A stretch of 64,000 nucleotides of DNA from Halorubrum xinjiangense (lineage in GTDB: Archaea > Halobacteriota > Halobacteria > Halobacteriales > Haloferacaceae), in contig NZ_FNBO01000010.1 in the NCBI RefSeq assembly GCF_900102375.1, positions 62,001 through 126,000 on the forward strand, written 5' to 3'. The notes under the pieces are model-generated. The model was not told where the DNA came from. It was given only the letters and a program-made list of their open reading frames with translations, and searched no databases. The translations under genes and the position numbers were made by a program. Of the stretch, positions 53,819 to 63,268 are shown one piece after another. Positions within the stretch are counted from its first letter, which is position 1. Each line of letters begins with the position of its first letter.

Positions 53819-54463
53819 TTACAACAGCCCCTCGCGCTCGGCGAGGAGGAGCCCTTCGAGCGTCGCGTCGTTCGTCGGCGGCTCGCGAGCGATCTCCAGC
53901 GCCTCGTCGACCGAGACCGCCCGCGGGGCGAGGAACTCGTTGCTGTCGTGGTCGACGTCGACCGGCGTCAGCTCCTCGGCGAACACGTAGCCGCGCTTGT
54001 GGCGCAACACGCCCGTCGAACACCACACCTCCTGAAGCAGCGACGTCGACGACGGCTCGAAGCCGGTCTCCTCGGCGAGCTCGCGCGCGCCCGCCTCGGT
54101 GTAGGACTCGCCCGACTCAACGATCCCGGCCGGGAGCTCCAGTTGGGTGTTCCGCACGGTGGGCCGGTACTGCTCGACGAACAGCACCCGGTCGTCTGCG
54201 ACCGCGACGATCACCGTCGCGGGCGACAGCTCCGCCCAGTAGTACCGCTTCTCCGTCCCGTCGGGCTGCTCGACCCGGTCGTAGCCGCCGACGAACCACC
54301 CCTCGTCGTACTCGACGACGACCTCCGTTACCGGCCACTCCGGCTCGCCGGGCAGCGAGTGGTTGCGGCCGTCGGAAAACGCGGGGAGATCGCGGAGGTC
54401 GGCCGCCGGCGCGTCGGAATCGGTCGTTCCGGCCGTGGCGTCGTCGATTTCGTCGCCCGTCAT
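53819..54463 (-). CDS. Nudix hydrolase (ADP-ribose pyrophosphatase-like)
   Basis: 214 residues. Nudix box at about 113-136: GIVESGESYTEAGARELAEE followed by TGFE. An acidic N-terminal tail of 30 residues and a first domain with WAELSPATVIVAV precede it. The shape is that of ADP-ribose/NDP-sugar pyrophosphatases. It overlaps the upstream small protein gene by four bases (ATGA), so the two form an operon. Confidence 0.85.
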   Translation of the reverse strand: MTGDEIDDATAGTTDSDAPAADLRDLPAFSDGRNHSLPGEPEWPVTEVVVEYDEGWFVGGYDRVEQPDGTEKRYYWAELSPATVIVAVADDRVLFVEQYRPTVRNTQLELPAGIVESGESYTEAGARELAEETGFEPSSTSLLQEVWCSTGVLRHKRGYVFAEELTPVDVDHDSNEFLAPRAVSVDEALEIAREPPTNDATLEGLLLAEREGLL

Positions 54464-54843
54464 GGGCGGATCACCTCCGCGTGGTACACCTCGCCGTCGC
54501 GACGCACCCGCACGCCGGTCTCTGTCGAGGCGTTCGGAACCTGCTGGGTGAGCGCGTCCACCTCGTCGAACGGGGTGTGCGTGAACCACTCCTTCATCCC
54601 GTAGGGGCCGGTCTGGTACCCCCCGGAGCGCCCGTCGTCGCTCTCTATCGCGCCGACCAGGTAGGGGTACCGCCGGTGGGAGACGTTGTTCACGTCGGCG
54701 GCGGTGTCGTTCGTCTCGATCGGTTCGACCGTGAGGTAGTACGGGTCGCCGCTCCCGAGGTAGCCGGGGAGCGCGCCGAGCGCGAGCAGCGCGACGGCGA
54801 CCAGGGCGATGGCGACGAGGAGGTTCCGGGTGACCCGGCGCAT
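54460..54843 (-). CDS. small membrane-anchored hypothetical protein
   Basis: 127 residues. MRRVTRNLLVAIALVAVALLAL is an N-terminal anchor or signal (given: residues 1-22 basic then hydrophobic); the rest is an outside domain with YYLTVEPIETN, GPYGMKEWFTHTPFDE and a closing RRDGEVYHAEV. No family recognised, though such genes are common in haloarchaea. Overlaps the Nudix gene start. Confidence 0.65.
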   Translation of the reverse strand: MRRVTRNLLVAIALVAVALLALGALPGYLGSGDPYYLTVEPIETNDTAADVNNVSHRRYPYLVGAIESDDGRSGGYQTGPYGMKEWFTHTPFDEVDALTQQVPNASTETGVRVRRDGEVYHAEVIRP

Positions 54844-54965
54844 GGTCGCCGTACGGCCCCGCGGGGAATACCGGTTTCGACCGACGGGACCGCGGTCGGC
54901 GCGGTGGCCGCCGAGTCCGGCGTCCGCGCCGACGCGTTTTATATCGCGGCGCCCCTGTCGCACGC

Positions 54966-55922
54966 ATGGAGTACCGGTTCGAGCTGGCGCTCTGCGCCGC
55001 GCTCGAATCCCCCGACCGCGTCGTCGCCCGCCAGCTCGGCGCGGGCGTCGAGACGCCGGGGGCGCGCATCGTCGACGTCTGCCTGCTGTCGCCCGGGCCC
55101 GGCTTCGACGACCGCGCCGCGATCAGCGCCGAGCGGATCCCCGATCCCGCCATCGAGGCCGCGGTCGGTCCGGGCGAGGCGGTGCCCGTCGCGGACGCGT
55201 TCGACCTCCCGCCGGACCGGGCCGCGGCCGTCGTCGACCGCGCGGTCGAGGTCGGCTACCTCGAACGCGAGCGCCGGAACGGGCGGGAGGCCGTGCGCGC
55301 GACCGCGCGCTACCCGGACGACTGGGTCGGCGACCTCGTCGCCGTCGAGAACAAGCCCGACCTCGGGACGCCGGGCGACCTGGAGGCGCAGCTGCGCTAC
55401 GACGCCGCGCTCGGGCTCTTCGACCGCGCCGTCCTCGCGACCGCCTCCTACGTCACCCGCGCGCACCTCAACCGGATCCCCGACGCGATCGGCGTCTGGC
55501 GGTTCAACCCGGAGAGTGGGGAGCGCGAGGTTGTCCGCGAGCCGGCGCCGCTCGACCCGGACGCGCCCGGCGTCGAGATCCGCGCGGAGCGCCCCTCGCG
55601 CACGGACGTCGCGCTCGTCGGCCCGGAGGCGAAGGCCCGCAAGCGGCGGCGGATCGCCGAGCGCGCGTACGGGAAGGGGTGGCGGCCCGAGCCACCGGCC
55701 TGCGCGCACGGGGGGGCGACCGCCGACGGCCGGCCGCGCTGCGCGCACTTCGACCGCGTGGTCGACCCGGGTCGCGAGTGTGGGAGCGGGTGTCCAGCCT
55801 TCGATCCCGCAGCCCCCCCAGCTGCGGACCGGGAGGGGCTTCGAGACGAGCGGACGGCGTGGGTCGCGGAGCCGGCGGGGGACGGCCCGCGCCGGCAGTC
55901 CGGGCTCTCACGGTACCTGTGA
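54966..55922 (+). CDS. DUF5787 family, PD-(D/E)XK-like nuclease fold
   Basis: 318 residues. VGDLVAVENKPDLGTPGDLE (about 122-141) reads as the E-x-K strand of PD-(D/E)XK nucleases, with a helical lead domain before it. The C-terminal third has a basic patch (KARKRRRIAERAYGKGWRPE) and a Cys/His cluster (CAHGG, CAH, CGSGC) likely to bind zinc. It is conserved in haloarchaea without known function. TTTTATATC about 27 bases before the ATG indicates a leaderless message. Confidence 0.75.
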   Translation: MEYRFELALCAALESPDRVVARQLGAGVETPGARIVDVCLLSPGPGFDDRAAISAERIPDPAIEAAVGPGEAVPVADAFDLPPDRAAAVVDRAVEVGYLERERRNGREAVRATARYPDDWVGDLVAVENKPDLGTPGDLEAQLRYDAALGLFDRAVLATASYVTRAHLNRIPDAIGVWRFNPESGEREVVREPAPLDPDAPGVEIRAERPSRTDVALVGPEAKARKRRRIAERAYGKGWRPEPPACAHGGATADGRPRCAHFDRVVDPGRECGSGCPAFDPAAPPAADREGLRDERTAWVAEPAGDGPRRQSGLSRYL

Positions 55923-55956
55923 GAACGCTTATACGGCGAGGGCGGGTGTTTCACAT

Positions 55957-56364
55957 ATGGACGAGATCGAAGACGTCTTCGTCGCGCGGCTGATGTCGAC
56001 GGACCTCCACACGGTGACGCCGGACACGTTAGTCGAGGACGCGGCCGCGGTGCTGCTCGAGAACGACATCAGCTCGGTGCTGGTCGTCGACGAGGACGGC
56101 GGCCTCGTCGGAATCTTAACCTCGACGGACTTCGTCGACATCGTCGCGAAGAGCCAGCCGAAGGCCGAGACGACAGTCGAGCGGTACATGACGCGAGACC
56201 CGATCACGGCGGGCGCGCAAGACGACGTCGCGGCCGTCGCCGCGACGATGCTCGAACACGGGTTCCACCACGTTCCGGTCGTCGACGGGGAGACGCCGAT
56301 CGGCATCATCACCACCTCCGACTTCGCCGCGTACGTCTCCTCGCCGGAGTCCGTCTCGGCGTAG
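55957..56364 (+). CDS. CBS domain pair protein
   Basis: 135 residues, two CBS motifs: LMSTDLHTVTPDT...VGILTSTDFVD and MTRDPITAG...IGIITTSDFAAY. Such pairs bind adenine nucleotides or other ligands and act as energy or redox sensors. GCTTATACGG at 55927-55936 gives a leaderless start at 55957. It lies 34 bases after the DUF5787 gene. Confidence 0.92.
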   Translation: MDEIEDVFVARLMSTDLHTVTPDTLVEDAAAVLLENDISSVLVVDEDGGLVGILTSTDFVDIVAKSQPKAETTVERYMTRDPITAGAQDDVAAVAATMLEHGFHHVPVVDGETPIGIITTSDFAAYVSSPESVSA

Positions 56365-56481
56365 CGCTCGACCGAGCGGGTCGACGCGTCGGTCGCCGCC
56401 GCGTCTCGCCGACCGTCCGCGACAGCGACAAGTGCCGCCACTTCCTGTGCCCGTATTATCACGGAGCGCGTACCTGCGGTC

Positions 56482-57846
56482 GTGTCCGATCACCTGCATC
56501 TCAATCTCTTCACCATGTCCTCGGTCGAGCACGTCTCGCCCGGGTCGTGGCGGTACCCCGGCGACCGGTCGGCGGACTACGCCGACCGCGAGTACTGGAC
56601 CGAGGTCGCGCGCACCGCCGAGCGGGGCGGCTTCGACGCCGTATTCTTTGCGGACGTGCGCGGGATCTACGACGTGTACGGCGACGACCGCGAGACGGCG
56701 GTCGAGAAGGCGGTCCAGACCCCCGCGAACGACCCGCAGCTCGTCGTGCCGGCGATGGCGGAGGTCACCGACGACCTCGGCTTCGCGGTGACGCGGTCGA
56801 CGACGTACACCCACCCCTACCAGCTCGCGCGGGAGTTCTCGACGCTCGATCACCTCACCGACGGGCGGATCGCGATCAACGTCGTCACCTCCTACCTGGA
56901 GTCGGCCGCCGAGAACCTCGGCCTCTCGGAGCGAATGGACAAGGAGACGCGCTACGACCGCGCCGACGAGTTCCTCGACGTCTGCTACAAGCTGTGGGAG
57001 GAGTCGTGGGAGGACGACGCGGTCGAGGTCGACCGCAAGGCCGGCCGGTACAGCGACCCGGAGAAGGTCTCGGCGATCGACCACGAGGGCGACCACTTCT
57101 CGGTCCCGGGGCCGCACGGCTGCGAGCCGTCGCCCCAGCGCACGCCCGTGGTTTACCAGGCCGGGTCCTCCGACTACGGCCGGTCGTTCGCCGCCCGCAA
57201 CGCCGAGGCCGTCTTCGCCAGCCAGCCGACCGAGGAGGGCGTCGTCGAGTACATGGACGACGTGAAGTCGCGCGCGGCCGACGCCGGCCGCGACCCCGAG
57301 AGCCTCCGCTTTTTCATCGGCGTGGTGCCGGTCGTCGGCGAGACGCAGGCGCTCGCGGAGGCGAAGTACGACGAGTACACGCGGCACGTCGACGTCGAGG
57401 CGACGCTCGCCTTGTTGTCCGGCTTCCTCGATATGGACCTCTCCGAGCTCGACCCCGACCAGAAGGTCGAACACATCGAGACGGACGCGATCCAGGGGAC
57501 GATGAACGCGTTCACGAAGGCCCAGCCCGACCGCGAGTGGACGGTCCGCGAGGTCGCCGAGTTCTGCGGGCTCGGCACCACCTCGCCGACGATCGTCGGC
57601 ACCCCGGAACTGATCGCCGACGAGCTCCAGCGCTGGCACGAGGAGGTGGGCGTCCACGGGTTCAACATCAAAGAGGTCGTCCGCCCCGACTCGCTCGTGG
57701 ACTTCGTCGACCTCGTCGTCCCGGAGCTGCGCGAGCGCGGGCTCGTTCCCCCGGCCGATGCCGAGCCTCCGGGCGGGACGCTCCGCGAACGGCTCCTCGG
57801 CGAGGGGCAGACGGGGCTCCGCGCGGACCACCCCGCCAAGCAGTAG
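56482..57846 (+). CDS. flavin-dependent monooxygenase, NtaA/SnaA/DszA family
   Basis: 454 residues, GTG start. LLM-class luciferase-like fold of the NtaA branch: HLNLFTMSSVEHVSPGSWRYP, EYWTEVARTAERGGFDAVFF, TYTHPYQLAREFSTLDHLT and QAGSSDYGRSFAARNAEAVF are all family blocks. It uses FMNH2 from a separate reductase and oxygen to attack a nitrogen- or sulfur-containing compound. Substrate unknown; no reductase gene nearby. Confidence 0.9.
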   Translation: MSDHLHLNLFTMSSVEHVSPGSWRYPGDRSADYADREYWTEVARTAERGGFDAVFFADVRGIYDVYGDDRETAVEKAVQTPANDPQLVVPAMAEVTDDLGFAVTRSTTYTHPYQLAREFSTLDHLTDGRIAINVVTSYLESAAENLGLSERMDKETRYDRADEFLDVCYKLWEESWEDDAVEVDRKAGRYSDPEKVSAIDHEGDHFSVPGPHGCEPSPQRTPVVYQAGSSDYGRSFAARNAEAVFASQPTEEGVVEYMDDVKSRAADAGRDPESLRFFIGVVPVVGETQALAEAKYDEYTRHVDVEATLALLSGFLDMDLSELDPDQKVEHIETDAIQGTMNAFTKAQPDREWTVREVAEFCGLGTTSPTIVGTPELIADELQRWHEEVGVHGFNIKEVVRPDSLVDFVDLVVPELRERGLVPPADAEPPGGTLRERLLGEGQTGLRADHPAKQ

Positions 57847-57969
57847 CGCGGAGGGGACGCCGACGAGCCGACGGTGACCGGGGCGCAGTCGGGCGGTTTT
57901 TCCGATTCCTGTCGGCCACGTGTTGTGAACGCATTGCCGCTAACTAATACGAGAACGCTGCCGCCCCCG

Positions 57970-58092
57970 GCACGCTTAAGTGTCTACCACCGCTTGGCTT
58001 AGGTGACGCTTCGCTTGGAGGGCCGAAGCGTCAGCGGGGACCTACAGAACGGCACGCCCGTGCCACCTTTTCCCGGCACGGGCGTGCCGTTC
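57970..58092 (+). ncRNA. candidate structured small RNA
   Basis: Within the 362-base gap before the tautomerase gene. TAACTAATACGAG (57940-57952) can be a TATA region. Then TGACGCTTCG (58004-58013) pairs with 58024-58033 around CTTGGAGGGC, followed by an 18-bp perfect stem, 58047-58064 with 58075-58092, around a ten-base loop. Strand and ends are inferred. It does not match a tRNA, SRP or RNase P RNA. A transcription-ending hairpin for the monooxygenase gene is the simplest alternative. Confidence 0.4.
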
Positions 58093-58208
58093 GTTCCTTT
58101 ACCTACCGAGCGATTCGCTCGCGCAGCCGCGGGCAACGACCGTACCGCGCCGGCACGCCGCGAACGGCCGCCGACAGGGCGAAGTCGCTCCCGGCCGAGC
58201 CTCGGGGT

Positions 58209-58583
58209 ATGCCACTCCTACAGTTCGCGACGACGCTGTCGCTGTCGCCCGCCGAGCGCGAGGCGTTCGTCGCGTTCGTCACCGACCGCTACACCGAGGA
58301 GATGGAGACGAGCGCCGGCCACGTCGCCGTGACGATCGCGGAACACGAGCCGTCGGCGATGGCGATCGGGCGGTCGGTCGAAGGGCCGCTCCTCTTCGTA
58401 GACGCCGAGATCCGCGAGGGCCGGCCCTTCGAGTACAAGCGCGCGTTCGCGCTGGCGGTGATGGAGCGGGCCGTGGAGACGCTCGGCGTGCCGAAGCCGA
58501 ACTGCAAGGTCGTGTTCACGGAACACGCCGGCGAGGACATGATGGGGATCGACCGCGTCGGCGGCGACTGGGACGGAGCGTAG
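58209..58583 (+). CDS. tautomerase/MIF family protein
   Basis: 124 residues. After Met removal the chain begins with Pro (PLLQFATTLSLS), the catalytic proline of the 4-oxalocrotonate tautomerase/MIF superfamily. The length fits the MIF-like two-repeat class; CKVVFTEHAGEDMMG lies near the end. Substrate unknown. Start at ATG 58209. Confidence 0.8.
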   Translation: MPLLQFATTLSLSPAEREAFVAFVTDRYTEEMETSAGHVAVTIAEHEPSAMAIGRSVEGPLLFVDAEIREGRPFEYKRAFALAVMERAVETLGVPKPNCKVVFTEHAGEDMMGIDRVGGDWDGA

Positions 58584-58595
58584 TTCGGACTCCGC

Positions 58596-59069
58596 TCAGA
58601 GGTTCTCCGCTTGGTACTCGCCATCGTACGTCCCGTCGTGGTCGGCCTCGGCCAGGACGAGCTGTGCGATCCGCGCGCCCGGTTCGATTTCGATCGGGTG
58701 GCCGACGTCGAGCCGCCCCTCGCCGACGCCCTCGTAGCCCGCGTCCCACACCGCGGTGTCGAGGGTACAGGCGTTCCGCAGCAGCGTCGAGCGCGGGAGG
58801 ACGAACCCGATCCGCCCCTCCGGGATCCGCACCGGCTCCCCGTACCGGACGACGTAACTCCCGCGTTCCAACCGGTAGCAGTCGCCCCGCGGCTCCAGCT
58901 CCCGTCGCTCGCCCACGCGCTTCCCGTCGCGTCCGAGCCGGCCCGGTTCGGTCTGTGCGAACACCGCGTCGACGGTGAGATCGACGCCGTTCGGCTGTCG
59001 CTGCGCGTCGTCGAGGTCGGCGCCGGCCGCGGCGAGCGCCGCCGCGACCGCGGCTCCCGAGTCGAACAT
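58596..59069 (-). CDS. dUTPase/dCTP deaminase family protein
   Basis: 157 residues. The trimeric dUTPase-type motifs are PNGVDLTVD (27-35), LPRSTLLRN (about 90-98), WDAGYEGVGEGRL and IAQLVL. It resembles haloarchaeal deoxyuridine triphosphate nucleotidohydrolases more than dCTP deaminases. It keeps uracil out of DNA. Converges with the tautomerase gene 12 bases away. Confidence 0.85.
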   Translation of the reverse strand: MFDSGAAVAAALAAAGADLDDAQRQPNGVDLTVDAVFAQTEPGRLGRDGKRVGERRELEPRGDCYRLERGSYVVRYGEPVRIPEGRIGFVLPRSTLLRNACTLDTAVWDAGYEGVGEGRLDVGHPIEIEPGARIAQLVLAEADHDGTYDGEYQAENL

Positions 59070-59163
59070 GGGCGTCCGGAGCCGCGGGCGAGACTAAACG
59101 GTGTCGCCCGCGGTCGCGGCGCCGATCGGTCCGACCGCCGGCTTCACTCAGGCCGCCGATTTC

Positions 59164-59278
59164 GGGAGGTATGAGCCTTTATTAGCCTTATACACTGGTT
59201 ACGCCTATACCTCCCATGGGAGATGCCATCACGGTGTTACGTCCGTAATAATCACCGTGTCTACCGATCTAACACGGT
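59164..59278 (+). promoter_or_regulatory. inverted-repeat array upstream of the aconitase promoter
   Basis: GGGAGGTAT (59164-59172) with ATACCTCCC (59207-59215), then three related arms: CACGGTG (59230-59236), CACCGTG (59253-59259) and ACACGGT (59272-59278), where the middle arm can pair with either neighbour. The TATA box TTTATATT follows at 59302-59310, 27 bases before the ATG, so these are DNA sites upstream of the promoter rather than leader RNA. Likely activator or repressor sites. Confidence 0.5.
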
Positions 59279-59335
59279 CGATCTTGCAAAAAACTCGCGG
59301 GTTTTATATTCACGGGAGGGCCAACTCCGGATGAT

Positions 59336-61321
59336 ATGGGACAAACGATTACAGAGAAAATCCTCGATGACCATCTCGTCGAGGGCGAGCTGACGCCCGG
59401 CGAGGAGATCGGCATCGATATCGACCAGGTGCTGACGCAGGACACGACGGGGACGATGGTGTGGCTCCAGTTCGAGGCGCTGGACCTCGACGAGGTTCAG
59501 ACGGAGCTGGCCGCGCAGTACTGCGACCACCAGACGTACCAGTTCGACTTCAAGAACACCGACGACCACCGCTTCCTCCGCTCCGCGGCCGGCACGTACG
59601 GCGCGTACTTCTCCCGTCCCGGCAACGGGATCTGCCATCAGGTCCACAAGGAGAACTTCGCGGCGCCCGGCAAGACGCTGCTCGGCTCCGACTCGCACAC
59701 GCCGACCCCCGGCGGGCTCGGCCAGCTCGCGATCGGCGCGGGCGGCCTCGACATCGCCGTCGCGATGGGCGGCGGCCCCTACTACGTCGAGATGCCCGAG
59801 GTCGTCAACGTCCACCTCGAGGGCGAGCTCCCCGAGTGGGCGACCGCGAAGGACATCGCACTCCACCTGCTCGGCGAGCTGACCGTCAAGGGCGGCGTCG
59901 GCAAGATCTTCGAATACACCGGCCCCGGCGCCGAGAACCTCTCGATCCCCGAGCGGACCACGATCACGAACCTCGGCACCGAACTCGGCGCCACCTCCTC
60001 TATCTTCGCCACCGACGAGAAGACCAAGGACTGGCTCGCGCGCCAGGACCGCGAAGACGAGTACGTCGACCTCCAGCCCGACGACGACGCCGAGTACGCG
60101 GAGACCATCGAGGTCGACCTCGGCGAGCTCGAGCCGCTCGTGGCCGCGCCGTCGATGCCCGACAACGTCGCCCCCGTCAGCGAGTACGAGGGCACCGACG
60201 TCGAGCAGGTCATCATCGGCTCCTGTACGAACGGCGCCTACGAGGACATCCTCCCCAGCGCGAAGATGCTGGAGGGCCGCGAGGTCTCGAAGGGCACCGA
60301 GATGATCGTCGCGCCCGGCTCGAAGCAGGCCTCCGAGATGCTGGCCCGCGAGGGCTGGACCGCGGAGATGATGGCGGCCGGCGTCAACTTCTCCGAGGCG
60401 ACCTGCGGCGCGTGTATCGGTATCGGCCACGTGCCCGCCTCCGACTCCGTCTCGCTGCGCACCTTCAACCGCAACTTCGAGGGCCGCTCGGGCATCGAAG
60501 ACGACTCCGTCTTCCTCTGCTCGCCCGAGGTCGCCACCGCGGCGGCCATCACCGGCGAGATCGTCGACCCGCGCGACCTCGCGGACGACCTCGGCGACCT
60601 CGAAGAGCCCGGGTTCGAGATGGGAACGAAGTACGGCCCCGGCATGGGCGAGTCCGACTCCGACATCATCTCGCCCGACGAGGCGATCGACGACGGCCTC
60701 GTCAAGGGCCCGAACATCGGCGACGTGCCGCTGAAAGACGGGATCGACGTGGACGGCGGCGAGGCCCTCCTCAAGATGGAGGACAACATCACCACCGACC
60801 ACATCATCCCGGCGACCGCGGACATCCTGAAGTTCCGCTCGAACATCGAGAAGCTCTCCGAGTTCACGCTCTCGCGCGTCGACGAAACCTTCGCCCAGCG
60901 TTCCCTCGACGCCGACGGCGGCGTTCTCGTGGCCGGCGAGAACTACGGGCAGGGCTCCTCGCGTGAACACGCCGCCCTCTGTCCGATGTACCTCGGCATC
61001 GAGGCCGTCTTCGCGCAGAGCTTCGCCCGCATCCACAAGGCGAACCTCTTCAACTTCGGGATCGTCCCGCTGGCGATCGACGCGGAGACGTACGAGAAGA
61101 TCGACCAGGGCGACGACCTCGAGATCGTCGACGACGTGCCGGCGGGCGTCAGCTCCGGCCAGGAGGAGTTCACCGTGAGCGTCAACGGCGAGTGGGAGTT
61201 CACCGCCGACCTCGACGCCTCCGAGCGCGAGCGCGACATCCTCGCGGCCGGCGGCAAGCTCTCGTGGGTCAAACAGCAGCACGCCGACGACGGCTCCGGC
61301 GCGGCGCCGGCCGACGACTGA
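59336..61321 (+). CDS. acn: aconitate hydratase
   Basis: 661 residues. The 4Fe-4S ligands are in IIGSCTNG (Cys near 297) and ATCGACIG (Cys near 357 and 360); GSDSHTPTPGGLG and the swivel-domain GENYGQGSSREHAAL complete it. It converts citrate to isocitrate in the TCA cycle. Leaderless, with TATA at 59302-59310. No iron box of the 0-10 kb kind is seen, but a separate inverted-repeat array lies upstream. Confidence 0.96.
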   Translation: MGQTITEKILDDHLVEGELTPGEEIGIDIDQVLTQDTTGTMVWLQFEALDLDEVQTELAAQYCDHQTYQFDFKNTDDHRFLRSAAGTYGAYFSRPGNGICHQVHKENFAAPGKTLLGSDSHTPTPGGLGQLAIGAGGLDIAVAMGGGPYYVEMPEVVNVHLEGELPEWATAKDIALHLLGELTVKGGVGKIFEYTGPGAENLSIPERTTITNLGTELGATSSIFATDEKTKDWLARQDREDEYVDLQPDDDAEYAETIEVDLGELEPLVAAPSMPDNVAPVSEYEGTDVEQVIIGSCTNGAYEDILPSAKMLEGREVSKGTEMIVAPGSKQASEMLAREGWTAEMMAAGVNFSEATCGACIGIGHVPASDSVSLRTFNRNFEGRSGIEDDSVFLCSPEVATAAAITGEIVDPRDLADDLGDLEEPGFEMGTKYGPGMGESDSDIISPDEAIDDGLVKGPNIGDVPLKDGIDVDGGEALLKMEDNITTDHIIPATADILKFRSNIEKLSEFTLSRVDETFAQRSLDADGGVLVAGENYGQGSSREHAALCPMYLGIEAVFAQSFARIHKANLFNFGIVPLAIDAETYEKIDQGDDLEIVDDVPAGVSSGQEEFTVSVNGEWEFTADLDASERERDILAAGGKLSWVKQQHADDGSGAAPADD

Positions 61322-61506
61322 GGCGACCGCCGACGCCGACCGCTCGGTCGGCCCCGATTTCTCCGTTTTTTACTCGTCGCCAGCGGCGACGCCGGTCGAC
61401 GAGGCGAGTCGGCGCGAAGCCGTCGGTGTCGAGCGACGCGGTCGCGGCGGACCCGTCGGTGGTCGAACGGAGAGAGGGAGAGAAGGGGCCGTCGTCCGAC
61501 TCCGCG

Positions 61507-62160
61507 TTAGCGGGCCGCGGCGGCGACGCGCTCGCGCTCCTCCTTCTGCGAGATGGAGTACGAGCGCTCGACGTCGTAGTCGGCGGCGGCGGTGAGTTCG
61601 TTCGCGAGCGCCTCGGCGGCGGAGGTCGTCGACTTGTACGTCGCGCTGGCGACGGCGTCGGAGATGAACAGAAGCGCCTGATCGACGCGGCGCTGGGGCG
61701 CGACGTCGACCGCCTTCGGGACGGAGATGCCGCCGTACTTCAGGCGGACGGTCTCCTCGCGGGGCGCGGCGTTCTCGACGGCGGTCACGAGGATCTGGAC
61801 CGGGTTCTCCTCGGTCCGCTCGTGGACGATGTCGAAGGCGTCGCGGACGATCCGCGTCGCCTGCTGCTTTTTGCCCGTGTTCTCCTCAGTCTGCATCAGG
61901 CGGTTGATCAGCCGCTCGACCAGCGAGATCTCGCTTTTCTTGAACTGTTTCGACGCGTGGCGGCCCATCGTGTGTGCGATGGGGGTCACGGTCATGTAGC
62001 GCTTCGTCGAGGGGTCCTCGTAGGCGATCTCGGTGACGTCCCAGACGCCGAACAGCTTGGCGTTCTCGTTTGCGGCCTCGCTGGACGCGGGCGCGTCCGG
62101 ATCCGGCTCGTCGGCGGCGACGTCCTCCTCGGACGGCGCCTCGGTCTCCTCGCCGCTCAT
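61507..62160 (-). CDS. rps7: 30S ribosomal protein S7
   Basis: 217 residues: archaeal uS7 with an acidic N-terminal extension of about 40 residues. [20 protein letters not shown] and [18 protein letters not shown] are family blocks. Its ATG overlaps the rps12 stop by four bases (ATGA). Confidence 0.97.
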   Translation of the reverse strand: MSGEETEAPSEEDVAADEPDPDAPASSEAANENAKLFGVWDVTEIAYEDPSTKRYMTVTPIAHTMGRHASKQFKKSEISLVERLINRLMQTEENTGKKQQATRIVRDAFDIVHERTEENPVQILVTAVENAAPREETVRLKYGGISVPKAVDVAPQRRVDQALLFISDAVASATYKSTTSAAEALANELTAAADYDVERSYSISQKEERERVAAAAR

Positions 62161-62585
62161 CTGACCGGCTTCTCCGCGTTGCCGCGAACCAGTTCGATCA
62201 TCGACACGCCGTTGACCTTCTCGACTTTGTAGTTGACGCCGGAGAGGTCGCCCATCGCGCGACCCTTCGCACCGCCGATCCCGGCGATAGTGACCTCGTC
62301 GTGCTCGTCGATGAAGGAGATCGCGCCGTCACCGGGACAGAACGCGGTGACCTGCTTCCCGTTTTTGATGAGCTGAACCCGAACGCACTTTCGGATCGCC
62401 GAGTTCGGCTGCTTTGCCTCGATACCGACCTTTTCGAGGACGATGCCGCGCGCCTGCGGGGCACCCTCCAGGGGGTCGGACTTCGTCTTGAGCCCGCGCT
62501 CTCGCCGAGCGTACTCGGAGTCGGACCAGCGGCGCTTCTGCCGGTCCTTTTTGAGCTTACGGGCCGCGTACTTGCCGTTCGCCAT
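62157..62585 (-). CDS. rps12: 30S ribosomal protein S12
   Basis: 142 residues, archaeal uS12. [15 protein letters not shown] holds the decoding-centre loop and the hydroxylated Pro region. It follows nusA by 263 bases; that gap holds no gene but contains TATA-poor sequence, so read-through from rpoA2-nusA is likely. Confidence 0.97.
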   Translation of the reverse strand: MANGKYAARKLKKDRQKRRWSDSEYARRERGLKTKSDPLEGAPQARGIVLEKVGIEAKQPNSAIRKCVRVQLIKNGKQVTAFCPGDGAISFIDEHDEVTIAGIGGAKGRAMGDLSGVNYKVEKVNGVSMIELVRGNAEKPVR

Positions 62586-62848
62586 CGTACGACTACTTCC
62601 GAACGGAGCTACTTAAGCGTCGTCTTTCTCTGCCGCGAAACGCTCTCAGATGCGTCGAGAGGTACCGCTCGGGGAATCTGAGGGCGTTTCGTGACGAAAC
62701 GACGGACGCAAAACAACGTTGAGCCGATAAGCCGCCGCGAGATGTCGTTGTTCCCGCGACCGACACCGACGAAGCGGATCCGCGGAGTCCGGCGCCGTCG
62801 CGAGCAAAACGAGACGCCGTCCCGCGGAGCGGCCGTCGGGGGCTCCCG

Positions 62849-63268
62849 TCAGGTCAGCTGGACGTCGTCGACGTCGTAGTGCCGCTCGGCGAGCCGACGG
62901 GCGGTCTCGATGTTCGCGCCCTCCGCGCCGATGGCGACGCCGCGGTCCGCCTCCGGGACCTCGACGTACGCCACGCGGTCGTTCTGGTCGGAGATGGTGA
63001 CGGCGTTGACGGCCGCCGGCGCGAGCGCGCTCGCGACGAACGCCTCCGCGGTGTCGGCGTCCTCGACCAGCTCGATCGACTTATCGAGCCGGCGCTCGGC
63101 CTCCGCGACGGTCTCGCCGCCCTGACCGATCGCGGCCGCCATCTCGCCGGCGGGGACCACGAACACGAGCCGGTCGCCCTCCACGAGGCAGTCGGTCGGC
63201 GTGACGCCGGTCAGCTCGTCGAACCGACCGATGTAGCGCCGCGCCTCGTCGGAGAGCTCGACGTACAT
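62849..63268 (-). CDS. nusA: NusA-like transcription/RNA-binding protein
   Basis: 139 residues with two KH-type RNA-binding domains; AIGQGGETVAEAERRL and AIGAEGANIETARRL hold the GxxG loops. This is the short archaeal NusA lacking N-terminal and S1 domains. Its ATG shares one base with the rpoA2 stop, the standard archaeal order rpoA2-nusA-rps12-rps7. Confidence 0.95.
   Translation of the reverse strand: MYVELSDEARRYIGRFDELTGVTPTDCLVEGDRLVFVVPAGEMAAAIGQGGETVAEAERRLDKSIELVEDADTAEAFVASALAPAAVNAVTISDQNDRVAYVEVPEADRGVAIGAEGANIETARRLAERHYDVDDVQLT

Noticed and set aside
57970-58092. tRNA or SRP RNA at this position
   Set aside because: No tRNA cloverleaf, no TTC loop and no SRP Alu or S-domain motifs; only two hairpins. 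I found no tRNA or rRNA gene in the whole window.
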